Part shown: positions 1 to 4,878 of the stretch, in pieces
Layout: every line of letters starts with the position of its first letter
How positions within the stretch are numbered: the first letter of the stretch is position 1
Assembly: GCA_902525995.1 (NCBI GenBank)
Contig: CABZJG010000052.1
Location: 1 to 10,475 of the forward strand
Direction of reading: 5' to 3'
Source: Paracoccaceae bacterium
GTDB taxonomy: Bacteria > Pseudomonadota > Alphaproteobacteria > Rhodobacterales > Rhodobacteraceae
DNA: 10,475 nucleotides
Position numbers and translations under genes: made by a program
The notes under the pieces: model-generated
The model's input: the letters and a program-made list of their open reading frames with translations, nothing else
Told to the model about the DNA's origin: nothing
Database searches by the model: none

Positions 1-281
1 CTACCAGCCCAGCGACCAAGGGTGCGTAAAAACCTGCGTTCAGCATGCGGGTTGCGGCGCCGGGTGCGCAGGGCCGGGCACATGGCCTGTGCATCGCGCA
101 GCAGCTGGCCGCGCTGCAAGCCCATTGCATTGGCTGCCGGGCTTAGCGAACAGAGCACTTGCCGCTGTGCGTGATCGTGCACCACTGCAAAGGGGACCTC
201 GGTCATCTGCTGCTCAAGACGCAAAAGGCGTTCTGCGCCAAGACGAGGAAACCAGATACACAGAATACGGCGATGGGGCAT
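1..281 (-). CDS. imuB: ImuB, inactive Y-family DNA polymerase homologue of SOS mutagenesis (5' part, runs off left edge)
   Basis: Reading leftward from the ATG at 281-279, 93 complete codons stay open to the window edge. The N-terminus reads MPHRRILCIWFPRLGAERLL and is followed by a hydrophobic FAVVHDH strand, a GLQRGQLLRDAQAMCP block and a closing FLRTLGRWAG. This order is typical of ImuB, the Y-family homologue that works with the error-prone polymerase DnaE2 in damage-induced mutagenesis. As in known ImuB proteins, the first strand carries IWFPRLGAERL where active Y-family polymerases have their catalytic Asp (DxDxFxxxVE), so it should be a scaffold rather than a polymerase. A perfect LexA box lies 22 bp upstream. 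Usually imuA precedes imuB, but the upstream gene here is divergent, so imuB leads its transcript. The rest of imuB, and perhaps dnaE2, should lie to the left. No strong Shine-Dalgarno is visible; the start rests on the family's usual N-terminus. Confidence 0.88.
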   Translation of the reverse strand, partial: MPHRRILCIWFPRLGAERLLRLEQQMTEVPFAVVHDHAQRQVLCSLSPAANAMGLQRGQLLRDAQAMCPALRTRRRNPHAERRFLRTLGRWAG

Positions 282-302
282 TTTACACTCGGCAAGACAA
301 AT

Positions 303-317
303 GTTCTTTTTTTGTTC
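303..317 (-). promoter_or_regulatory. LexA (SOS) box upstream of imuB
   Basis: The plus strand reads GTTC-TTTTTTT-GTTC, that is GAACAAAAAAAGAAC on the imuB strand. This is an exact match to GTTC-N7-GTTC, the known LexA operator of alphaproteobacteria. It ends 22 bp before the imuB ATG. A possible imuB promoter, TTGCGC (351-346) and TATCGC (328-323) with a 17-bp spacer on the minus strand, would put the start of transcription at about 316, inside the box, so bound LexA would block initiation. The box is exact; the promoter hexamers are a weaker reading. Confidence 0.85.
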
Positions 318-394
318 TTTTAGCGATATTGCCAAAGCGAGTCGAGCGCAATTCCAAGAAGGTGCAACGACCTTTGAAATCAAACAGCAGCGCT

Positions 395-416
395 GCGCCT
401 TGGCCGCCTAAGGCGC
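395..416. repeat. Perfect 7-bp inverted repeat (hairpin) between imuB and the cytochrome gene
   Basis: GCGCCTT (395-401) and AAGGCGC (410-416) are perfect inverted arms around an 8-nt loop, GGCCGCCT. It sits between the divergent imuB and cytochrome promoters. No T-run follows on either strand, so it is not a standard intrinsic terminator. It could be a DNA-binding site or a structured element; its role is unknown. Confidence 0.45.
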
Positions 417-454
417 CTTGGTGAAAAGGAGCCGGACTTTCCTTCTGCCCAATT

Positions 455-473
455 GTTCCTATATTTAAGGAAC
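455..473. promoter_or_regulatory. Inverted repeat GTTCCT-N7-AGGAAC overlapping a -10-like element of the cytochrome gene
   Basis: Perfect 6-bp arms (455-460 and 468-473) flank ATATTTA. The left arm and spacer contain TATATT (460-465), a plausible -10 box 50 bp before the cytochrome ATG; no good -35 is visible 16-18 bp further up. A dyad over a -10 element is a usual place for a repressor, or for a regulator replacing the missing -35. The arms resemble LexA half sites but are inverted, with the wrong spacing, so this is not a second SOS box. Confidence 0.4.
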
Positions 474-514
474 CGACCAAAGATCACCACCGCTCAATTC
501 AATGGGAGCCGATT

Positions 515-946
515 ATGAAAAAAGCCACCCTTACCTTTGCCCTGATGCTTTTGGCAACGCTGTCCTTTGCCCATGCCAATGTCACCTCTGAGGCCGTCAA
601 GGCCAGGATGACCCTGATGACAGACTTCAAAGCCCCGTTGACGTTGATTTCACGCATGGCCCGCGGCAGTTTGGACTTTGATGCCGAAGAGGCCGCCGAA
701 GCCAAAGGCGTGCTGCTTGGTCTGGCCCAGGATGTCCCGGCTAAATTTAGCGAAAATGTGACGGAAGCAGCCTCAGGCGCTGCGCCGGAAATCTGGACCA
801 ATTGGGATGATTTTCTGGCCAAATCTGAGGCTTTTACCGCAGCGGTGCAATCTCTTGATACCAGCTCGCCCGACGGGCTTGGCGCCGGGCTTGGGGCGAT
901 CGGCGCCGGCTGTAAATCCTGCCATCGGGTCTACCGGATCAAGTAG
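515..946 (+). CDS. Secreted class II cytochrome c (cytochrome c556/c' type)
   Basis: A 143-residue protein begins with a Sec signal peptide: KK, a hydrophobic stretch to about residue 19, and a likely cut after AHA at 21, leaving about 122 mature residues. The only haem-binding motif, CKSCH (133-137), lies at the extreme C-terminus, which defines class II cytochromes c, four-helix bundles of the periplasm. M32 and M35, in the RMTLMTDFKAPL segment of the first mature helix, could provide the sixth ligand as in low-spin c556; high-spin c' lacks that Met. It should act as a small periplasmic electron carrier or gas-binding haem protein; partners are not evident. The start is supported by GGGAG (505-509) just upstream. 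The gene stands alone, divergent from imuB and convergent with the next gene. Confidence 0.9.
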   Translation: MKKATLTFALMLLATLSFAHANVTSEAVKARMTLMTDFKAPLTLISRMARGSLDFDAEEAAEAKGVLLGLAQDVPAKFSENVTEAASGAAPEIWTNWDDFLAKSEAFTAAVQSLDTSSPDGLGAGLGAIGAGCKSCHRVYRIK

Positions 947-1020
947 TCTGCCATCACCTTTTTGGGCGTGCCGCTGCTGAATGTGCACCGGGCCATAAGA
1001 ACGATACACTGGCAAAGTGA

Positions 1021-1356
1021 TCAGAAACTGGAAAGGGCGTCCTCTACGTGCACTCGGTTGGCGATTTGCCTCCAGGCCTTGCCATTTTTCAACAGTACGA
1101 CAGCGGTTACAATCTCGTCTCCGTCACGCCATCTGACTTCTGAAACATACTCGTTCTCATGGATCAAGACGGCCTGTTTATTTTGCTTTTCTGCGAAGTT
1201 CGTTGTTGTCACCAAGCGGTCGATATTTTCTACATGATCCTCAAGTGTCAAAAGCTCGGTTTCTCGAATAAATAAAAAGTCTTCATGGTGAATGTTGCGG
1301 AATACCTCCTTGTCCCAGTTTGAAAAAACGTTTCTGAATTGTTCGTGAACACTCAT
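1021..1356 (-). CDS. NTF2/SnoaL-like small protein of unknown function
   Basis: The 111-residue product starts MSVHEQFRNVFSNWDKEVF and ends VLLKNGKAWRQIANRVHV. The pattern is one or two N-terminal helices followed by alternating strands, with a W-R-I-x-N-R-V-H ending, as in NTF2-like (SnoaL/DUF4440-type) alpha+beta barrels. The fold is inferred from this pattern only. Such proteins serve as small-molecule isomerases, hydratases or stress-related binding proteins; nothing here fixes the substrate. There is no signal peptide or membrane segment, so it should be cytosolic. The start is well supported: AAAGGAG (1369-1363) lies 6 bp before the ATG. The gene is visibly richer in AT, with more AAA and GAA codons than its neighbours, which hints at a separate origin. 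It is transcribed alone. Confidence 0.75.
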   Translation of the reverse strand: MSVHEQFRNVFSNWDKEVFRNIHHEDFLFIRETELLTLEDHVENIDRLVTTTNFAEKQNKQAVLIHENEYVSEVRWRDGDEIVTAVVLLKNGKAWRQIANRVHVEDALSSF

Positions 1357-1376
1357 TTTTTTCTCCTTTGCAACTC

Positions 1377-1389
1377 GTTCGACACGAAC
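1377..1389. promoter_or_regulatory. Inverted repeat GTTCG-ACA-CGAAC in the leader of the NTF2-like gene
   Basis: Perfect 5-bp arms with a 3-bp spacer (13 bp in all) lie 7 bp beyond the ribosome-binding site of the minus-strand NTF2-like gene. Size and position fit a repressor operator or the stem of a leader hairpin. It is too short to stand on its own; a related GTTC-GT-GAAC sits at 1341-1350 inside the gene's first codons. Confidence 0.3.
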
Positions 1390-1611
1390 CTAACCCATTT
1401 TGGCAAATCAAAGAAAGCTAGGCTCATACTTCGGCAGATCATTGGATCAACTGAGGGTCTTGCACTGTTGCCCATGGATGTCTGGATGGCTGCCAAACCC
1501 TGAACTTTCGCAGGACAGCAAAACACAAAAACTCTGCAGCTCTTGCTCTACCATATGCAAAATAGCAGGTGCAAAAAGCACTTTGATCTAAAAGCGCATC
1601 GCCACCTAGGT

Positions 1612-1642
1612 TTGACAGTCCCTCCTATCTGCCCCAGACTAT
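1612..1642 (+). promoter_or_regulatory. Possible sigma-70 promoter of the ClpP-like/GNAT pair
   Basis: TTGACA (1612-1617) is an exact -35 consensus. The best -10 choices downstream are poor: CAGACT at a 17-bp spacing or GACTAT at 19 bp. Transcription starting near 1645-1650 would give a leader of about 20-25 nt containing the GGAAAGGG ribosome-binding site at 1656-1663. Confidence 0.35.
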
Positions 1643-1670
1643 CGGCCAGTGTCATGGAAAGGGATTGCAC

Positions 1671-2251
1671 ATGCCGGATGAACACCCAAGGTCGAAAGGC
1701 AGCGCATCAAACGAGGTGTTAGAAACCCGCTTTTTCCAAAGCCGAACAGTGATTGTGGCCGGCGAGATCAACCATCTTTTGGCACAAAGGGTGGTCAAAC
1801 AACTGCTGGCCTTGGCCGAAGATGGCGAGACCCCAATTAACATGATCATCAGCTCGCCTGGCGGACATGTAGAATCGGGCGATATGGTGCATGACATGAT
1901 CCAGTTTATTCGCCCCAAAGTGCGCACGATTGGCAGCGGCTGGGTTGCCAGTGCGGGTGCGCTGATCTTTGCCGGCGCGGCGCTTGAGGACCGCTATTGT
2001 CTGCCCAATACCCGGTTTTGCTGCATCAACCAAGTGGCGGCATTGGCGGGCAGGCTTCTGATATGGAAATTCAGGCCGAACAAATCCGCCAGATGCGCAG
2101 CCGTTTCGAAGATATTTTTGCCGCAGCGACCGGCCAAAGCCAAGAGCGCATCGCGCAAGATACCCAACGTGATTTCTGGCTCACCACCGAAGCCGTCCTG
2201 GACTACGGTTTGGTGCATAAGGTGATCCGCTCCGTGGATGAGCTGGAATGA
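1671..2251 (+). pseudogene. ClpP-like ATP-dependent protease subunit, broken by a one-base deletion
   Basis: From ATG 1671 (GGAAAGGG 7 bp upstream) the frame encodes a ClpP-family serine peptidase up to F116, then shifts. The TTTT run at 2016-2019 is one T short. Restoring it joins residues 1-116 to the frame ending at TGA 2249-2251, giving 193 residues. The joined protein has SSPGGHVESG (61-70), the nucleophile in GWVASAG (S94), the histidine in LLHQPSGG (H119) and the aspartate in QRDFW (D168). The Ser-His and His-Asp gaps (25 and 49) equal those of E. coli ClpP (S111, H136, D185), so exactly one codon position is damaged. Read without correction, translation runs to 2225 with a meaningless tail lacking His and Asp. 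The sequence differs enough from ordinary ClpP that it is probably a second paralogue; ClpP normally forms a ring with Clp ATPases. The downstream 77 codons are still clean, so the lesion is recent or a sequencing error. No canonical slippery heptamer is present in the reading frame. Confidence 0.85.
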
Positions 2252-2742
2252 CAGGCGCGCTAGAACTGCGCCCGGCTGGCCCAGCGGATGGGGCAGCCCT
2301 GTGGGACATTTTGCGGCCTGCCTTCCGCGCCGGTGACAGCTATGCGGTGGACCGCGATATCAGCCAAAGCGCTGCGCTGCGCTATTGGACCGAGGGTGAA
2401 AAAACGGCCTATCTCGCTGTGCGATCGGATCAGGCCGTGGGCAGCTATTATATCCGGCCCAATCAGCCCGGCGGTGGTGCGCATGTATGCAATTGCGGCT
2501 TTGTCACGCACCCGCAAGCCCGCGGTCAGCGCGTCGCGCGCACCATGCTCGAACATGCGCTCAAGACCGCCAAAGCGGCCGGTTATAGCGCCATGCAATT
2601 TAACTTTGTGCTGGCCAGCAATGCCGCAGCCATTCACCTGTGGCAAAGCTATGGCTTTGCCGAGGTGGGCCGCCTGCCGCAGGCCTTTGAGCATCCTGCG
2701 CTTGGGCTGATCGATGCTTTGGTCATGCACCGTGCGCTGTGA
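2248..2742 (+). CDS. GNAT-family N-acetyltransferase
   Basis: The 164-residue protein has the GNAT layout: an N-terminal LELRPAGPADGAALWDI strand-helix, a strand at about 76-86, the acetyl-CoA pyrophosphate loop QARGQRVA (90-97, Q/R-x-x-G-x-G/A type) followed by a helix, then motif B with SNAAAIHLWQSYGFAEVGR (124-142). It transfers acetyl from acetyl-CoA to an amine; the acceptor (small molecule, antibiotic or protein N-terminus/lysine) cannot be told. Its ATG overlaps the ClpP-like stop as ATGA, with no strong ribosome site of its own, which points to translational coupling. If the upstream frameshift is real, ribosomes would stop at 2225, only 23 bp short of this start, so expression could be reduced but not necessarily lost. 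Confidence 0.88.
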   Translation: MTGALELRPAGPADGAALWDILRPAFRAGDSYAVDRDISQSAALRYWTEGEKTAYLAVRSDQAVGSYYIRPNQPGGGAHVCNCGFVTHPQARGQRVARTMLEHALKTAKAAGYSAMQFNFVLASNAAAIHLWQSYGFAEVGRLPQAFEHPALGLIDALVMHRAL

Positions 2743-2977
2743 TCAAACCGGCTGGTGCACATTGCCAGTGCCCTATGCGTAAAGCAGAAATAAAATACGC
2801 CCTGTCACAGCAGCTTAGGGCCACTTTTGCTCTGCATTGCCTGCTGATCTGATAGGTTTTGATTTAAGCTGCCGGGGGCGGATCACGTGATTGAGCTTTT
2901 CTTTTGCTCAAATACTCAAACCTGCCTCTGCCATTATTTCAATTGACCTTGTTTGGCTAGCTGATAAGCCTAAGATC

Positions 2978-3904
2978 ATGATCGCGATTTTCTTCAAAAC
3001 CGTTCCTTTTTTTGCCATTATCGGGCTGGGATATTTTGCAGTCCGCCGCGGTATGTTCACGGCTGAAGCCACCGCCTATCTGACCAAATTCGTATTTTAC
3101 TTTGCCCTTTCGGCCATGCTTTTCCGGTTTTCATCAAGCTTGTCTTTGGGCGCGCTGTTGCAGTGGAACTTTATCTTTGCCTACCTGCTGGCCACCGGGT
3201 CAATTTACCTGCTGGCGATCAGCTTTGCGCTGCTGCGGCGCGTGCCAATGGCCGAAGCGGCGGTCGAAGCGCAATGCGGGGTGATCGGCAATGTGGGCTT
3301 TTTGGGCATCCCGATGCTGGCCATGCTTTTGGGCCCCGAGGCTGTGGGCTATGTGATGCTGGTTCTGGCGGTTGACCTGATTGTTTTCAGCTCGCTGATC
3401 GTGATTTTCATCGAAGGCTCTCGCGATGGCAGCTTGCGGCTTGCAACCCTGCGCACAGTGATCATCGGCCTGCTGAAAAACCCCATGATTGTCTCCATCT
3501 CGCTCGGGCTTTTCTGGTCGGCGGCAAAGCTGCCGATGCCCGAGCCGCTGAGCGAATTTGTGATCTTGCTGGGCGCTGCGGCCTGCCCCGGGGCGCTGTT
3601 TGCCATTGGCGCTTCGCTGGCTGGTAAATCCACCGAGCGGGCGCAGGTGGCGCTGTGGCTGTCGCTGGTCAAACTGGTGGTGCATCCGGCTGCGGTGGCC
3701 GCCAGTGCCTTGCTGCTGTTTGCGGTTGAACCCTATGCAGCCTCGGTGATGATTGCGGCCGCAGCCCTGCCGGTGGCGGGGAATATCTATATTCTGGCAC
3801 AGCATTATAATGTGGCTCCGCAGCGGGTCTCGGCCTCAATTTTATTCTCCACGCTGGGCAGTATCGTCACGGTTTCAGTGGTGATCAGCTGGCTCTTGGC
3901 TTAG
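2978..3904 (+). CDS. AEC-family (auxin efflux carrier-like) permease
   Basis: Starting at ATG 2978 gives 308 residues, the normal length for bacterial AEC (Membr_trans) permeases, beginning MIAIFFKTVPFFAIIGLGYF. About ten hydrophobic segments are seen in two sets of five separated by a polar stretch (around residues 140-175). The conserved first segment is followed by RRGMFTAEATAYLTKFVFYF, typical of the family, and GLLKNPMIVSISLGLFW opens the second half. Members of this family export or import carboxylates such as malate or malonate in bacteria, with auxin transport only in plants; the substrate here is unknown. The frame is open up to a TTG at 2891, but that extension is not hydrophobic and would precede the usual family start. 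No Shine-Dalgarno precedes 2978. The gene appears to stand alone, with 235 bp upstream and 137 bp downstream without a gene. Confidence 0.88.
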   Translation: MIAIFFKTVPFFAIIGLGYFAVRRGMFTAEATAYLTKFVFYFALSAMLFRFSSSLSLGALLQWNFIFAYLLATGSIYLLAISFALLRRVPMAEAAVEAQCGVIGNVGFLGIPMLAMLLGPEAVGYVMLVLAVDLIVFSSLIVIFIEGSRDGSLRLATLRTVIIGLLKNPMIVSISLGLFWSAAKLPMPEPLSEFVILLGAAACPGALFAIGASLAGKSTERAQVALWLSLVKLVVHPAAVAASALLLFAVEPYAASVMIAAAALPVAGNIYILAQHYNVAPQRVSASILFSTLGSIVTVSVVISWLLA

Positions 3905-3978
3905 GCCGCTGCAGCGGGTGGGGCGCAGGGCAGCAGGTCTGGCTCTGACTGATCGAAATGGGATTATGTCGCGAATGG

Positions 3979-4019
3979 CTCTTGTGGCATACTGTGGTTT
4001 TGCGCTAGCCACATAAGAG
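3979..4019. promoter_or_regulatory. Imperfect dyad in the fghA-sthA leader/promoter
   Basis: CTCTTGTGGC (3979-3988) pairs with GCCAC-AT-AAGAG (4008-4019), leaving a two-base bulge and a 19-nt loop, and ends 8 bp before the AAAAGGA ribosome-binding site. The element also holds TGTGG twice in direct orientation (3984-3988 and 3994-3998) and once inverted (CCACA, 4009-4013). It may be an operator for a regulator responding to formaldehyde or thiol stress, or an mRNA hairpin. The function is inferred from position only. Confidence 0.4.
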
Positions 4020-4041
4020 AATTGGTAAAAGGAACAAACCG

Positions 4042-4875
4042 GTGGAAACCATTTCGGAAAACAAATGTTTTGGCGGCGTGCAGGGGGTCTACCAGCACCG
4101 CTCAGAGCGGTGCAATTGCGATATGACCTTTGGGCTGTTTTTACCGCAAGAGGCCAGCGAAGGCCCGGTCCCGCTGCTCTGGTATCTGTCGGGGCTGACC
4201 TGCACCCATGAAAATGCCATGGTCAAAGCCGGGGCGCAGTCCTGGGCGGCCGAGCAGGGCATCGCATTGGTTTTTCCCGACACTTCGCCGCGCGGGGAAG
4301 ATGTGGCCGATGATGAGGCCTATGATTTGGGCCAGGGCGCGGGATTTTATGTCAATGCCACCCAAAGCCCCTGGGCCCCGCACTATCAAATGTGGGATTA
4401 CATCGCTGACGAGCTGCCGGCGTTGCTGTTTGAAAACTTTGCGCTTGATCCTGCGCGGCAATCCATCAGCGGCCACTCCATGGGCGGGCACGGGGCCTTG
4501 ACCCTGGCGATGGGCTTGCCCGGGCGGTTCCGCTCGGTGTCGGCCTTTGCGCCAATTTGCAACCCGACCGCCTGTGAGTGGGGGCGCAAGCAGCTCACCG
4601 CCTATCTGGGCCCGGATGAAAGCCAGTGGCAGCCGCATGATGCCGCGCAACTGATGGATAAGCAGGGATTTGATGGCCCGTTGATGATTGATACCGGAAC
4701 CGAAGATCAGTTTGGCGATCTTCTGGGCACCGAAGCCATGGCGCGGGCCGTGGCTGCGCGCCGCCAGCCTGCGACCCTGCGTTTGCAGCCCGGCTATGAT
4801 CACAGTTACTTCTTTGTCTCAAGCTTCATGGACGACCATATCGCCTTTCACGCCGAAGCGCTCTATAAAGACTAG
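4042..4875 (+). CDS. fghA: S-formylglutathione hydrolase (EC 3.1.2.12)
   Basis: The 277-residue esterase-D-type protein hydrolyses S-formylglutathione to formate and glutathione, the second step of cytosolic glutathione-dependent formaldehyde detoxification. Family marks are GLTCTHENAM (51-60), with the conserved thiol C54; FPDTSPRGED (78-87); YVNATQSPW (103-111); and the nucleophile elbow GHSMGGHGAL (144-153). The triad reads S146, D222 (GTEDQF) and H254 (GYDHSYFF), matching E. coli FrmB (S145, D221, H254) almost residue for residue. Length is normal. The start codon is GTG, supported by AAAAGGA (4027-4033) 8 bp upstream and by alignment of the first residues with the family. It sits 3 bp before sthA. 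The first-step enzyme, glutathione-dependent formaldehyde dehydrogenase, is not in this window. Confidence 0.95.
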   Translation: METISENKCFGGVQGVYQHRSERCNCDMTFGLFLPQEASEGPVPLLWYLSGLTCTHENAMVKAGAQSWAAEQGIALVFPDTSPRGEDVADDEAYDLGQGAGFYVNATQSPWAPHYQMWDYIADELPALLFENFALDPARQSISGHSMGGHGALTLAMGLPGRFRSVSAFAPICNPTACEWGRKQLTAYLGPDESQWQPHDAAQLMDKQGFDGPLMIDTGTEDQFGDLLGTEAMARAVAARRQPATLRLQPGYDHSYFFVSSFMDDHIAFHAEALYKD

Positions 4876-4878
4876 GCT

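Larger units (their letters stand above)
1357..1670. other. Gene-free stretch between two divergently transcribed genes
   Basis: This 314-bp stretch should hold the promoters of the minus-strand NTF2-like gene and the plus-strand ClpP-like gene. A 63-codon open frame at 1400-1591 has no Shine-Dalgarno, an unusual Cys/Ser-rich composition and no recognisable family, so it is not called. A consensus -35 hexamer, TTGACA, is at 1612-1617. No tRNA-like cloverleaf, strong terminator or long repeat was seen. Confidence 0.6.

Noticed and set aside
283..480. 65-codon minus-strand open frame just before imuB, considered as an imuA remnant
   Set aside because: No ImuA-like or RecA-like motif, no ribosome site, and it spans the LexA box, the hairpin and the cytochrome dyad, which marks it as intergenic.
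1400..1591. 63-codon plus-strand open frame
   Set aside because: No Shine-Dalgarno, odd composition with many Cys and Ser, no recognisable family, and it overlaps the likely promoter region of the minus-strand gene.
1645..1655. GCCAGTGTCAT here and again at 6475-6485, both shortly before start codons
   Set aside because: An 11-bp match is expected several times by chance in 10 kb, and neither copy lines up with a convincing -35/-10 arrangement.
2016..2022. Programmed -1 frameshift in the ClpP-like gene
   Set aside because: The frame reads CGG-TTT-TGC, so an X-XXY-YYZ slippery heptamer is not formed, and four Ts are too few for ready transcriptional slippage; a deletion or read error is simpler.
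2799..2821. GCCCT-N13-AGGGC as a terminator for the ClpP-like/GNAT pair
   Set aside because: Only 5-bp arms with a long loop, and the nearest T-run is four bases and set off by CAC; too weak to call.
3200..3805. 201-codon minus-strand open frame inside the permease gene
   Set aside because: It is antisense to a clear ten-segment membrane protein, is Gln/His/Arg-rich as expected from reversed GC-biased codons, and lacks a ribosome site.
3906..3917. Perfect 12-bp palindrome CCGCTGCAGCGG directly after the AEC permease stop codon
   Set aside because: It has no loop and no T-run, so it is not a good terminator, and GC-rich palindromes of this length are not rare in such DNA.
4141..4803. 220-codon minus-strand open frame inside fghA
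   Set aside because: Shadow of the well-supported fghA frame with no family motif.
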